In this document: one piece after another, positions 44,020 to 52,928 of the stretch
Numbering within the stretch: the first letter of the stretch is position 1
Layout: each line of letters opens with the position of its first letter
NCBI GenBank assembly: GCA_963677885.1
Contig: OY782500.1
Location: forward strand, 5,022,001 to 5,086,000
Direction of reading: 5' to 3'
Source of the DNA: UBA1351 sp963677885
GTDB taxonomy: Bacteria; Bacillota; Clostridia; Lachnospirales; Vallitaleaceae
Length of the DNA stretch: 64,000 bases
The notes under the pieces: generated by a model
What the model saw: the letters and a program-made list of their open reading frames with translations, nothing else
The model's database searches: none
Told to the model about the DNA's origin: nothing
Position numbers and translations under genes: made by a program

Positions 44020-44517
44020 ATGAAGAAATTTACTATTATATTTTTAGTTCTGATTCTATTACTTTTTGTAAGTTGTAAGGTGGAAGAGTCTGATGAACGA
44101 AGTACAATTAAGTTTTACAATTGCAATAGTAATGATATTGAAAGAACTAATAAGACTTTACTATTTACAGATAATGATATTGATTCTTTTGATTGGGAGA
44201 GTCAGACAATATATTTTAATGAGAATATATATATTCAAGATGAATTATTGGAAGGTCGTAAAGCCGTTGGTATTGGAAGTGAAATTTTCAGTACAGGATC
44301 TCGTGACCTGTTTTTAGTTTATGTGGATGATGAACTGATATATGAAGGTCAATATTCACAGTCGTATGCATCATCGTATATGCCAATTGGAGTGGTGCTT
44401 TTAGATCAATTAGATGGAGTAAGATTATCTTATAGTATGCTTGATGGTAACGAGGATATTCGTTTTGATGAAAGAATTTATAAAGCTTTAAACAGTAATA
44501 ATTTACTGAAAGAATAA
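44020..44517 (+). CDS. Cassette 30, second gene: lipoprotein
   Basis: A 165-residue lipoprotein with signal peptide and lipobox LLFVSC (Cys 19). The mature part is mixed and ends in SYMPIGVVLLDQLDGVRLSYSMLDG. AAAGGGG precedes the ATG. No attC lies between this and the membrane protein gene, so this is a two-gene cassette unless a site was lost. Confidence 0.7.
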   Translation: MKKFTIIFLVLILLLFVSCKVEESDERSTIKFYNCNSNDIERTNKTLLFTDNDIDSFDWESQTIYFNENIYIQDELLEGRKAVGIGSEIFSTGSRDLFLVYVDDELIYEGQYSQSYASSYMPIGVVLLDQLDGVRLSYSMLDGNEDIRFDERIYKALNSNNLLKE

Positions 44518-44566
44518 TAACTGCTATAAATGATTTAGATAGAGGAAGACGGTTGTTGATTGCGTC

Positions 44567-44693
44567 GCCTAACAAACGATTTCCAACACTCAGCTCGCTA
44601 ACCGAGTCGGGGTCGCATTAGGCGTTCGCAGGGCTCACAGCCATGAGCTCGCCCTGTAAGCTCCCTGGCGTCGTAAACCGACCACCGTTATAC
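44567..44693 (+). repeat. attC 30
   Basis: R'' GCCTAAC, R' GTTATAC. Class E loop (GGCGTTCGCAGGGCTC). Inner stem CAGCTCGCT pairs with AGCTCCCTGG, compensated. Confidence 0.92.
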
Positions 44694-44732
44694 GAAATTG
44701 TACACTACTTTTTGTCTACAATGGGGATATTA

Positions 44733-45284
44733 ATGAAGAAATCCTGTGGAGAAGAATCATTGATGAATGAATTAATTTTATGTAGACCAACTAAAGAAAT
44801 GGAAACGAAGTTATTGGAGTATAAGGAAGAGTATTTCAGGTCTGGATCAACCAATGTTAATGGAAGTTCAGGTCTTGCATATTATGATTGTTTTGACGAA
44901 TGGCTTCAATTTATTAGTTCTATAGAAGGATGTAAACGACCAAATGATGTTAAGATAAGTACTTTCTTCTCTGTACGCAAGAAAGACAATAAGATAATCG
45001 GTAGCTTAAAGATTCGCCACTTAATGAGAGATCAAGCTGAAGAATATGGTGGACATATATCTTATGGAGTACGACCATCAGAAAGAGGAAAGGGTTATGG
45101 AAAGAAGCAATTGCATTTAGCCTTGGAATTAGCGAGAGATATGGAAATAACTGAAGTTTTGATTGTTTGTGATAAGAGCAATATTGCTTCTGCTAAGACA
45201 GCAATAAGTTGCGGCGGAGAATTACATAAAGAATATATTGTTGATGGTACCGAACGACAACATTATAGGATAGAGAATTATTAA
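44733..45284 (+). CDS. Cassette 31: GNAT acetyltransferase
   Basis: A 183-residue GNAT protein. Motif A is visible as HISYGVRPSERGKGYGKKQLHLAL (the acetyl-CoA P-loop RGKGYGK), preceded by KDNKIIGSLKIRHL and followed by EVLIVCDKSNIASAKTAISCGGEL. It acetylates an unknown acceptor. GGGG six bases before ATG 44733 supports this start; ATG 44763 (MNELILCRPT) would align better with family N-termini and is the alternative. Confidence 0.82.
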   Translation: MKKSCGEESLMNELILCRPTKEMETKLLEYKEEYFRSGSTNVNGSSGLAYYDCFDEWLQFISSIEGCKRPNDVKISTFFSVRKKDNKIIGSLKIRHLMRDQAEEYGGHISYGVRPSERGKGYGKKQLHLALELARDMEITEVLIVCDKSNIASAKTAISCGGELHKEYIVDGTERQHYRIENY

Positions 45285-45329
45285 TAGAAATTTGGTGGTA
45301 TATTGTTGGCAGCTTCCGTGTAAAACTTC

Positions 45330-45457
45330 GTATAACATACGATTCAGCGACACTGCGATCGCTAACCGAGTCGCCTACTGCATTAGGCCACCCAAAGGGT
45401 CCCGGCCATGAGCAGTGGCTGTAAGCTCCTTACGTCGTGAACCGAGGTCCGTTATAC
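45330..45457 (+). repeat. attC 31
   Basis: R'' GTATAAC, R' GTTATAC. Class C. Confidence 0.92.
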
Positions 45458-45490
45458 GACATAAGAATGCTCTAAAAGGAGATGGGTAAT

Positions 45491-46159
45491 TTGAAGTTTC
45501 ATTTTTTGGTTTTTTTACTATCTATACTTATATTCGCTGGTTGCAACGGGGGTACTCCGGATAATCTGAGATCTAAGACTATGGATAATCCTATTGAACT
45601 TGAAGGATCAGATGAACAGCTGAAGGAAATAGAAATCCTTGTTGAAGACCATACTCAAGATGATTTTGAGATAAATGTGTCTATGGTGGATAATGAACAG
45701 AGTGATATTGATTTAGTAATAGCGGATATAAGTATTAACAATCCAATAGACAATGATTTTGCTAAGCACTTTGTTAGAGTGAGCTCAAGCATGGATGGAA
45801 GATGGATATCTGGTTTATACTATAATGCATGGTATCAGGAATGGCATAATTTGGTGAATGAGATATTGGATTCATTGATATACCAAGAGGATATTGATGC
45901 ACTAAATACGTACAGGAATAATTTCAATGAAACGGTACAATCCATGAGCGAAGTCATTGCATTTGAGTATACGAGTACTGAAGAACCTGTTGTAGAAAGA
46001 ACTTATGGTTCTGCATTAGCCGAGACAATAAACCACAATGGCGCGATAATGTATAAGAATGAAACAATCAGGTTGATTAACAGTAGACCATGGAATAAGT
46101 ATATATTTGCTTACCAAGGAATCGATTTGGATGAACTGTTGAATGAACCGGAGGACTAG
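45491..46159 (+). CDS. Cassette 32: lipoprotein
   Basis: A 222-residue lipoprotein. The signal peptide ends in LIFAGC. The TTG at 45491 is nine bases after AAAAGGAG; the ATG at 45482 touches that site and is less likely. The mature protein is acidic near the anchor, then helical (HNLVNEILDSLIYQEDIDAL). No family recognised. Confidence 0.7.
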   Translation: MKFHFLVFLLSILIFAGCNGGTPDNLRSKTMDNPIELEGSDEQLKEIEILVEDHTQDDFEINVSMVDNEQSDIDLVIADISINNPIDNDFAKHFVRVSSSMDGRWISGLYYNAWYQEWHNLVNEILDSLIYQEDIDALNTYRNNFNETVQSMSEVIAFEYTSTEEPVVERTYGSALAETINHNGAIMYKNETIRLINSRPWNKYIFAYQGIDLDELLNEPED

Positions 46160-46194
46160 TTCACATCTGTATAATTAGGTCACATTATTACGTC

Positions 46195-46321
46195 GTATAA
46201 CATACGATTTAGCAACACTGCGATCGCTAACCGAGTCGCACTCGCATTAGCCCACCCAGAGGGTCCCGGGCATGAGCGAGCACTGTAAGCTCCTTGCGTC
46301 GTAAACCGAAGACCGTTATAG
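46195..46321 (+). repeat. attC 32
   Basis: R'' GTATAAC, R' GTTATAG. Class B with GCACTCGC/GCGAGCAC arms. Confidence 0.92.
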
Positions 46322-46354
46322 GAAATTCAGATTTCGATATAGGAGGATAGCTCA

Positions 46355-46918
46355 TTGCAATATTTGGGGAGTTTACAAAGACAATTTGGAACTATAAGCA
46401 GTTTTACGTTGGAGTTAATGTATCTGCTTGCTTTAATATGCATAATTGTGATTCTTATAGAAGTGGTGTTTAGATTTAGCAGGAAGCGTAAACTTGATAA
46501 ACTATTTTACACTACACTTATTATTTTATCGTCACTTGTAATAATGATATATTTCTTTTATTTCCAGTATCATAGTTTTGTGACCTCGGACACAAACCAA
46601 ATGACATATGAAATTATATTGGAAGATCAAGGTACAGAGGATATTGAGTTAAACGATCTGCAAGTTTCGATTGTTGATAGTATTATTCGAGAAGGCAAAT
46701 ATAAGCTAGCTTCCGAACCATTATATAGGATTCATAGGCTACGGAATCAGATAGGACTCAGAATTTATGACAAGTACAATCCAGGACAGTCAATATACTT
46801 CATTTTTAATGATGAAGAGGTCAATGTTGTTTATTCGCCAAATATGAAGCATCAATTAATTGTAGATTTTGATGTTGAGGGGCTTTATAATTACTTGCAA
46901 TCAGAATTTGATTTCTAA
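46355..46918 (+). CDS. Cassette 33: two-helix membrane protein
   Basis: A 187-residue protein with a TTG start behind AGGAGG. Two membrane helices (about 20-40, LMYLLALICIIVILIEVVF; 52-70, LIILSSLVIMIYFFYF) then a soluble C-terminal domain of about 110 residues. No family recognised. Confidence 0.65.
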   Translation: MQYLGSLQRQFGTISSFTLELMYLLALICIIVILIEVVFRFSRKRKLDKLFYTTLIILSSLVIMIYFFYFQYHSFVTSDTNQMTYEIILEDQGTEDIELNDLQVSIVDSIIREGKYKLASEPLYRIHRLRNQIGLRIYDKYNPGQSIYFIFNDEEVNVVYSPNMKHQLIVDFDVEGLYNYLQSEFDF

Positions 46919-46936
46919 GTGTCAATCTGAACGTTC

Positions 46937-47063
46937 CTATAACATACGATTTAACAACACTGCGATCGCTAACCGAGTCGGCACTGCATTAGCCCACCCA
47001 AAGGGTCCCAGGCATGAGCAGAGACTGTAAGCTCCTTGCGTCGTAAACCGAAGACCGTTATGT
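46937..47063 (+). repeat. attC 33
   Basis: R'' CTATAAC, R' GTTATGT. Class B. Confidence 0.92.
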
Positions 47064-47110
47064 GAAACCCTCAATCTGCTCATGAGTTTTTGGCAATAAG
47101 AAAGACCATC

Positions 47111-47368
47111 TCAATAATGGTCTCTACAAGAAGCAATATATAGGTTGTTATCAACGATTTTATATACGATACGATGTTCATCATTAATACGACGGCTCCA
47201 ATATCCACTAAGATTATGCCTCAATGCTTCTGGTTTACCCATACCTTTTGAATATCCATCGCGTTCGATACTTTGAATCAATTTGTTGATCCGCTTGAGT
47301 TTTGCTTTATCATTTTGCTGCCAATATAAGTAGTCGTTCCATGCATCGTCAGAGAAGAGTTTATTCAT
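47111..47368 (-). CDS. yoeB: Cassette 34: YoeB-type toxin
   Basis: An 85-residue Txe/YoeB mRNA interferase: MNKLFSDDAWNDYLYWQQNDK, then GKPEALRHNLSGYWSRRINDEHRIVYK and the end ASCRDHY. The C-terminal His-Tyr and the E/R/H pattern match catalytic YoeB. It overlaps the antitoxin gene by eight bases. It reads against the array direction. Confidence 0.9.
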   Translation of the reverse strand: MNKLFSDDAWNDYLYWQQNDKAKLKRINKLIQSIERDGYSKGMGKPEALRHNLSGYWSRRINDEHRIVYKIVDNNLYIASCRDHY

Positions 47369-47615
47369 CGATTAGTTCCCTTCGAGTAACTTTACCTTGT
47401 TCAAGTTGATCAATACCGTTTTTGATTTTATTGTATATGTCAGGATTACTAAAGATTCGGAAGTTTTCCATCATGTTATTATATTCTTCTTCTGATATCA
47501 TAACGACATTTTCGCCGCGTGTACGAGTCACGATGACTGATTCAACATCATTGACGACTTGGTCACAGACTTCTTTAAAGTTGCTACGAACTTGTGAACT
47601 TGAAATTGCTATCAT
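47361..47615 (-). CDS. yefM: Cassette 34: YefM-type antitoxin
   Basis: An 84-residue Phd/YefM antitoxin (MIAISSSQVRSNFKEVCDQV; VIVTRTRGENVVMISEEEYNNM). The ATG at 47615 follows CAGGAGGTGAT; a longer frame to 47663 would include the promoter. This is the only cassette module on the minus strand and it has its own promoter. Confidence 0.9.
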   Translation of the reverse strand: MIAISSSQVRSNFKEVCDQVVNDVESVIVTRTRGENVVMISEEEYNNMMENFRIFSNPDIYNKIKNGIDQLEQGKVTRRELIDE

Positions 47616-47634
47616 AGTATCACCTCCTGGATAA

Positions 47635-47663
47635 ATTGTACCATAGTTTGTACGAAATGGCAA
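47635..47663 (-). promoter_or_regulatory. Promoter of yefM-yoeB
   Basis: On the minus strand TTGCCA, 17-base spacer, TACAAT. Confidence 0.65.
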
Positions 47664-47699
47664 TATTTATATGCTGGGTAGGGGACGATTGAGGGCATC

Positions 47700-47829
47700 A
47701 CATAACATACGATTTAACAACACTGCGATCGCTAACCGAGTCAGGCCTGCATTAGGTGTTCGGCAAAAGCCTCACAACCATGAGCAGACCTTGTAAGCTC
47801 CTTGCGTCGTAAACCGAGGTCCGTTATAT
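47700..47829 (+). repeat. attC 34
   Basis: R'' ACATAAC, R' GTTATAT. Class D. Confidence 0.92.
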
Positions 47830-47883
47830 GACATAGCCAATCTGTTTTTGAAATGACTATACATTCTTAAGGAGCTTATATTT

Positions 47884-48336
47884 ATGAAACGAATATTAAT
47901 AATGTTCAGTATGATTCTTTTGTTTTGCAGCTGTGGACGAAATGAAGAAATGAAGATTGATATAGATGATGATCAGAATTATGAAGAACAGAGAAGTGAT
48001 TTGGCAGATCAATTTATCAGAGCGTACTGTGATAAGAACATAGTTAGAATGAAGCCATTAGTATCTAGTAGATTTACACTTAAGGATGAAGAAATACATA
48101 TCAAATCAGATGATCCATCTGTCATCAATGCAACACAGAATATAATGGGAGAGAATCTAGATTACAAACTTGATTCAATTATTGAGAAAGGTGATGTTTT
48201 TTACTATACCTACCAGTTAAGTGAAATGGTTCCAACAGGTAAATTAGATAATTTTTCGATTAGAATTGGAGTACGAAATATAGATGGATATTGGGTTATT
48301 GATGATTATTTTGTCATATTGGGAGAACTGTTTTAA
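47884..48336 (+). CDS. Cassette 35: lipoprotein
   Basis: A 150-residue lipoprotein with lipobox LLFCSC (Cys 17) and a C-terminal domain (QFIRAYCDKNIVRMKPLVS; FSIRIGVRNIDGYWVIDDYF) resembling NTF2-like extracellular domains and the C-terminal part of cassette 18. Function unknown. Confidence 0.72.
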   Translation: MKRILIMFSMILLFCSCGRNEEMKIDIDDDQNYEEQRSDLADQFIRAYCDKNIVRMKPLVSSRFTLKDEEIHIKSDDPSVINATQNIMGENLDYKLDSIIEKGDVFYYTYQLSEMVPTGKLDNFSIRIGVRNIDGYWVIDDYFVILGELF

Positions 48337-48356
48337 GTGGGACGATTGACTACATC

Positions 48357-48484
48357 ATATAACATACGATTCAGCAACACTGCGATCGCTAACCGAGCCG
48401 CCTACCGCATTAGGCCACCCAAAGGGTCCCGGCCATGAGCGGTGGCTGTAAGCTCCTTGCGTCGTGAACCGAGGTCCGTTATAT
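48357..48484 (+). repeat. attC 35
   Basis: R'' ATATAAC, R' GTTATAT. Class C. Confidence 0.92.
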
Positions 48485-48527
48485 GAAATTGATTGTTCGG
48501 TATTAACTGTTCTAAATGTCGAAATTA

Positions 48528-48536
48528 TGATATAAT
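48528..48536 (+). promoter_or_regulatory. Extended -10 promoter of cassette 36 toxin-antitoxin
   Basis: TGATATAAT, an extended -10, 27 bases before the antitoxin ATG; no good -35. Confidence 0.5.
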
Positions 48537-48562
48537 AACGATATATTATAAGGAGGTGCAGT

Positions 48563-48820
48563 ATGCCAACAATTAGACCAAGTTCAGATTTGAGGAATAA
48601 GTATAGCGAGATTTCTGATTTTTGCCATGAATATGATGAACCAGTTTATATCACAAAGAATGGCAAAGGTGATCTTGCAGTATTAAGTATTGAAGCATAT
48701 GAAAGATTAATTGGTAAGTTTGAGTTACGGAAGTTATTACTTGAAGCTGATGAAGATGTTAAGATGGGTAGAGTTAAACCACTTGAAGAGGCATTTGATC
48801 AGATAAGAAAGAGTTACTAA
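48563..48820 (+). CDS. Cassette 36: Phd/YefM-type antitoxin
   Basis: An 85-residue antitoxin (IRPSSDLRNKYSEISDFCHEYDEPVYITKNGKGDLAVLSIEAYERL in order, a classic Phd/YefM DNA-binding half) with an acidic helical C-terminal half. AAGGAGGTG precedes the ATG. The toxin gene follows one base after the stop. Confidence 0.87.
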   Translation: MPTIRPSSDLRNKYSEISDFCHEYDEPVYITKNGKGDLAVLSIEAYERLIGKFELRKLLLEADEDVKMGRVKPLEEAFDQIRKSY

Positions 48821-48821
48821 T

Positions 48822-49139
48822 ATGCTAAGATACAAGATAGTATTGACAGATAAAGCGCTTGAAGATATAACTGGCATAGCAAGATATATAACAGAAGAAT
48901 TGTTTAATAGAGAAGCTGCTGATAAGCTGGTTGATTCGTTTTATGAGGCTATTACTGGATTGAGTATAATGCCGAAGCGGCATGAGGAGATAACTGATGA
49001 GGAGTTTATAATTCCGGAGGGAATCAGGCATATCATAGTAGAGAACTATTATGTTTTTTATCGCTGCAATAATAATCCGGATGAGGTTATGGTGTTGAGA
49101 GTATTGTATAAGAAAAGGGAATGGCAAACTTTATTGTAG
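48822..49139 (+). CDS. Cassette 36: RelE/ParE-type toxin
   Basis: A 105-residue RelE/ParE-superfamily toxin (YKIVLTDKALEDITGIARYI; GIRHIIVENYYVFYRC; VLRVLYKKREWQTLL). Substrate could be ribosome-bound mRNA (RelE) or gyrase (ParE); the end VLYKKREW is ParE/RelE-like and does not decide. Coupled to the antitoxin gene. Confidence 0.87.
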   Translation: MLRYKIVLTDKALEDITGIARYITEELFNREAADKLVDSFYEAITGLSIMPKRHEEITDEEFIIPEGIRHIIVENYYVFYRCNNNPDEVMVLRVLYKKREWQTLL

Positions 49140-49179
49140 TATTCTCTAGAGTAATTCTCATATTGTCACAACCAACTTC

Positions 49180-49307
49180 ATATAACATACGATTCAGCGA
49201 CACTGCGATCGCTAACCGAGCCGCCTACTGCATTAGGCCACCCAGAGGGTCCCGGCCATGAGCAGTGGCTGTAAGCTCCTTGCGTCGTGAACCGAGGTCC
49301 GTTATGT
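49180..49307 (+). repeat. attC 36
   Basis: R'' ATATAAC, R' GTTATGT. Class C. Last site of the run with intact L-box pairing. Confidence 0.92.
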
Positions 49308-49344
49308 GAAATCAAGAACCTGTATATCAAACTTGGGAGAGTTC

Positions 49345-49899
49345 ATGAAATCTTATAATTTAAACAAGAATATCCATGTACGTATCGAAGATGACGTTAA
49401 GAAAATTTTGATTTATTCAAAGGTAAATATTCTAATGGCTACCGTCTGGATAATTTCCTTATTAATTGTAATTTTTATGTTATATCAATGGATCAAGTCA
49501 TTTATTGAACACGGATTTCTAGGGATTCTGACGATGGGTGTGCTAATGTTCATATTTGCAACAGCAATGCTGTGTTTTCAGTTATTATGGATGCTTTTCG
49601 GGGTTGAGACTATAGAGCGAAATAGCTTGAGTATTGTGATTGAGAAGAGGATACTATTCTTATCTATTAGGAAGGAATATTCGGTTTCATTGATAAGGAA
49701 TTTAAGAGTAGGAAATCGTGATTATAGTATTTATGAACGGGTAATTCTGAGAAGGTATCCGTTTGAATATGGTTATCAAAGTGGGTTAGTGATATTTGAT
49801 TATGGTGATAAGACTATTAGAGTAGGTAGCAATGTTTCTGTAATGGAAGGGATGCATTTGGTTGAAACTATATATGATGATCTTTTGGGGTCTAGATAG
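49345..49899 (+). CDS. Cassette 37: two-helix membrane protein with PH-like domain
   Basis: A 184-residue protein starting at 49345 behind GGGAG. Two helices (about 28-46, LMATVWIISLLIVIFML; 56-84, LGILTMGVLMFIFATAMLCF) are followed by a strand-rich domain (SLSIVIEKRILFLSIRKEYSV; GLVIFDYGDKTIRVG). The same plan as cassettes 2, 41 and 43, though the sequences differ. Confidence 0.67.
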   Translation: MKSYNLNKNIHVRIEDDVKKILIYSKVNILMATVWIISLLIVIFMLYQWIKSFIEHGFLGILTMGVLMFIFATAMLCFQLLWMLFGVETIERNSLSIVIEKRILFLSIRKEYSVSLIRNLRVGNRDYSIYERVILRRYPFEYGYQSGLVIFDYGDKTIRVGSNVSVMEGMHLVETIYDDLLGSR

Positions 49900-49939
49900 T
49901 AATTGTTAAATAATCCTAATGGGGACGGTTATTGACATC

Positions 49940-50074
49940 ACATAACATACGATTCGAGATTCAACGACACTGCGATCGCTAACCGAGTCGCCTACCGCAT
50001 TAGGCCACCCAAAGGGTCCCGGCCATGAGCGGTGGCTGTAAGCTCCTTGCGCCGTGGACCGAGGTCCGTTATGT
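49940..50074 (+). repeat. attC 37
   Basis: R'' ACATAAC, R' GTTATGT. Class C with a short duplication after L'' (GATTCGAGATTC) and a mutated L' (TGGACCG). Confidence 0.88.
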
Positions 50075-50197
50075 GAAAGATTAAGCCTGCTTATTGAATT
50101 GCCTTTGTCAATTTATTCAAGGCTAAAATTGAGTTTTATTAGTGCGTGTAATGCTATAGACAATCTGATTTTAAATAATGAGACGAAAGGTCAACTA

Positions 50198-50515
50198 ATG
50201 GATGTAATTATTAGTAACATTAAGGACAATTTCAGAAAGATTATTCTATTTTATATTATTGGCTATATGCTCCAATTTTTCATATATCATAGAATTGAAT
50301 TAAGTTTTTTTATCCCGTTAAAATTTAGTGCAGTTATTTTTACAGTTTTTGGATATATAATATTTTGTTTAAATAGAAACGTTAAAGGAATTAATAATTT
50401 TATATTAAGACTTAAGAGTACAATTATTTTAATCACATTTTCATTACCATATGTAATAATATATTTAATATGTATATTAAATAATATTGATATACATTGG
50501 ATATGGGGGCTTTAA
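50198..50515 (+). CDS. Cassette 38: small membrane protein
   Basis: A 105-residue protein with three probable membrane helices (about 14-28, 33-52, 75-95). The ATG at 50198 follows GAAAGG; the frame is open further upstream to 50054, so a longer protein of up to 153 residues is possible. No family recognised. Confidence 0.5.
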   Translation: MDVIISNIKDNFRKIILFYIIGYMLQFFIYHRIELSFFIPLKFSAVIFTVFGYIIFCLNRNVKGINNFILRLKSTIILITFSLPYVIIYLICILNNIDIHWIWGL

Positions 50516-50574
50516 ACAATTTATAAGTTTTAATTGATGTTATTTAGATTATAATGGGGACGACTTAATCCACC

Positions 50575-50704
50575 ACATAACATACGATTTAACAACACTG
50601 CGGTCGCTAACCGAGACGGGGTCGCATAAGCGGTTCAGCTGAAGTTTCACACGCATGAGCTCGCCCTGTAAGCTCCTTGCGTCGTGAACCGAGGTCCGTT
50701 ATCA
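50575..50704 (+). repeat. attC 38
   Basis: R'' ACATAAC, R' GTTATCA. Class A; L'' CGATTTA with TGAACCG, one mismatch. Confidence 0.9.
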
Positions 50705-50736
50705 GAAATACAATGCTAGCTATAGGAGAATACAGA

Positions 50737-51408
50737 ATGAAACTCAAGCTGAAACATTACGAAGTGAAACATAATATGCGTAACTATAGCATATATGTTC
50801 CATTTTTTGAATTCTGTGAATTATATAGTTGTGAAGTTAATTCAAATGATTTTATGATATTTGGTGATAAGACAAGTTTTGAAGAGTTTGGTCAATCAGT
50901 TCGTTCGATTCTCGATGATGAAAGTTCCATACTTTATATACCAGCTAAGAAACCAACAACCGATTATCTTCGAGATAGATGGTATACAGCAACCGCATAT
51001 GATCTAGTAATGTGCTATCATCATATGCAGCTTAAAGTCAAAGACTGGAAGTTGATCAGGCAGAAACTGATAGATTTCAAAGAAGTATTCTTAACTGTTG
51101 TAGACGATATAATTGAGCCTGATTTTGATAAGTTTATATACGCTGAGAATAAGGATATAATGGTTACTAAGTCTCGATTTGACACAATATTCTTAGTTGG
51201 AAGTAAGCCAATATTTCAGAACATCATATATCATGCATATCAGATTGCAGAAGATGGTGAAAGAGAATTCAATGATTATCCAGGTATTCATTCGCACGCT
51301 CACTTAGAATATTATTTAGGTAAGAACGCTCGAAGAGTAGATAAAGACGCATTGTTTATTGATTTTTATGACAGAGTATTGTGGGATGAGTATTATAGTA
51401 GCAAGTAA
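50737..51408 (+). CDS. Cassette 39: HSHxxLE-family hypothetical protein (paralogue of cassette 50)
   Basis: A 223-residue soluble protein starting at 50737 behind TAGGAGAA. It aligns over its length with the cassette 50 protein: FDxLYxCEVxxxxxxxFGD, YLxxRW, SYDLVxxHHxxQL, ENKDxxxxxSRFDTxFLxGS and, near the end, IHSHAHLEYY. The conserved His-rich motif suggests metal binding or catalysis, but I do not know the family. Confidence 0.7.
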   Translation: MKLKLKHYEVKHNMRNYSIYVPFFEFCELYSCEVNSNDFMIFGDKTSFEEFGQSVRSILDDESSILYIPAKKPTTDYLRDRWYTATAYDLVMCYHHMQLKVKDWKLIRQKLIDFKEVFLTVVDDIIEPDFDKFIYAENKDIMVTKSRFDTIFLVGSKPIFQNIIYHAYQIAEDGEREFNDYPGIHSHAHLEYYLGKNARRVDKDALFIDFYDRVLWDEYYSSK

Positions 51409-51431
51409 TTGCAGCTTCCGCATAGTACATC

Positions 51432-51559
51432 TGATAACATACGATTCAGCGACACTGAGATTGCTAACCGAGTCGCCTACTGCATTAGGCCACCAAAAGG
51501 GTCCCGGCCATGAGTAGTGACTGTAAGCTCCTTGCGTCGTCAACCGAAGACCGTTATGT
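51432..51559 (+). repeat. attC 39
   Basis: R'' TGATAAC, R' GTTATGT. Class C-like; L boxes CGATTCA/TCAACCG unmatched; inner GCGATCG is GAGATTG. Confidence 0.9.
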
Positions 51560-51593
51560 GAGATGATTTCTTTGTTCCGAGATAGGAGAGAAT

Positions 51594-52025
51594 ATGCAAC
51601 AGTACTTAGTATCATTCAGTAAGATATGGGACGACACTGATTTTTTTGAAGTAAATATGGAGTGGAAGGCTTTGGGCATTAATGTATCTCATGAGTTCTA
51701 TACAAATCAGTACTCGATCGGTGATTTATCAGATAAGTTACTTGCCGTTTCTAGGTTTGAGAAGGATAGAATTGAATGGACTGAGGGGAATAATGATACA
51801 AAGTCACATTCATATGTTCATTTTGAGGTTTCCAAGTATAAGCCTCAGGGCCAAATTCTATTCTCTGTTATTATTGATAACAATAGACTGGCTCCTCATA
51901 ATAAGCGATGCGAGTTCTCTAATATTGTTGAAGCTGGTTCACTAGAAGTTTTTGCTAGACGATTGAAGAAATTGCATAGCAATGAAGATGTCCAAATCGA
52001 GGGTATTTATAGCATACATACTTAG
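51594..52025 (+). CDS. Cassette 40: hypothetical soluble protein
   Basis: A 143-residue protein with GGAGAG before the ATG. Mixed alpha/beta (FFEVNMEWKALGINVSHEFY; SYVHFEVSKYKPQGQILFSVIIDNN; SLEVFARRLKKLHSNED). No family recognised. Confidence 0.65.
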   Translation: MQQYLVSFSKIWDDTDFFEVNMEWKALGINVSHEFYTNQYSIGDLSDKLLAVSRFEKDRIEWTEGNNDTKSHSYVHFEVSKYKPQGQILFSVIIDNNRLAPHNKRCEFSNIVEAGSLEVFARRLKKLHSNEDVQIEGIYSIHT

Positions 52026-52040
52026 TTGGCGAATTCACAT

Positions 52041-52164
52041 CACATACGATTTAACAACACTGCAATCGCTAAATGAGCCAGCACTGTATTAGCCCACCCA
52101 GAGGGTCCCGGCCATGAGCAGAGCCTTGTAAGCTCCTTGCGTCGTAAACCGAAGACCGTTATGT
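52041..52164 (+). repeat. attC 40 (R'' lost)
   Basis: R' GTTATGT is intact, but the R'' box is broken: the expected CACATAACATACG reads CACATACG, losing the TAAC. Class B-like loop. The preceding cassette is probably immobile. Confidence 0.82.
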
Positions 52165-52194
52165 GAAATAACATACTGTTTATTGGAGGTTTGA

Positions 52195-52761
52195 ATGACT
52201 AGACTTTTCACATTGAAAGATAACATTATTTTATATGGCTTAACATTCCTATATCTTTTTATCAGGATGTATGTACTATATATCGAGGGCAGTTATATAT
52301 CAAAGAACATTCTTTTGGAGACCTATTTTATCTTCGTAATATTAACAAAGTTAAGCGAATATGTGATATATCGACGCATGTTGGATTATGATGTCAAATT
52401 GGTGGTGCAAAGAGGCAGGATTAGATTGGTATCTGATTTAATTAATGTTGTTGCTGTATCCCTTCTGCTAATTTATGTTTCTTTCAGTGATATGACATTT
52501 GGGATTATATTAATTTTTGGTGCGGTTGTTTTTAGTTCCTTGATTAAATCTACTTCGGAAGAAGTGTATATTGGTAATCAGTTTTTTATCCATAAATCTA
52601 TAGTATTTGTAATTGATGCAGTTGAATCTATAGAACTATTTGATTCAGGTGATATAGAAATTAGTCTAAGTAATTATACTGAAGGAATTGCACATCATAC
52701 TAAAGCAGAGAAGCGAATAATCTATGAGTATTTAACGAGAATGATGAATACAGAAAGCTGA
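52195..52761 (+). CDS. Cassette 41: membrane protein with PH-like domain
   Basis: A 188-residue protein behind TTGGAGG. Hydrophobic segments at about 9-27, 40-58, 82-98 and 102-117, then a strand-rich C-terminal part (EEVYIGNQFFIHKSIVFVIDAVESIELFD). Function unknown. Confidence 0.65.
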   Translation: MTRLFTLKDNIILYGLTFLYLFIRMYVLYIEGSYISKNILLETYFIFVILTKLSEYVIYRRMLDYDVKLVVQRGRIRLVSDLINVVAVSLLLIYVSFSDMTFGIILIFGAVVFSSLIKSTSEEVYIGNQFFIHKSIVFVIDAVESIELFDSGDIEISLSNYTEGIAHHTKAEKRIIYEYLTRMMNTES

Positions 52762-52774
52762 TGTCCGTTACTTC

Positions 52775-52903
52775 ACATAACATACGATTTACAACACTGC
52801 GATCGCTAACCGAGTCAGGTCTGCATTAGGTGTTCGAGCAAGCTCTCACAACCATAAGCAGCGGCTGTAAGCTTCTTGCGTCGTCAACCGAGGTCCGTTA
52901 TGC
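52775..52903 (+). repeat. attC 41
   Basis: R'' ACATAAC, R' GTTATGC. Class D-like; one base missing after L''. Confidence 0.88.
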
Positions 52904-52928
52904 GATAACTATTACTAGTTAAGGACAA

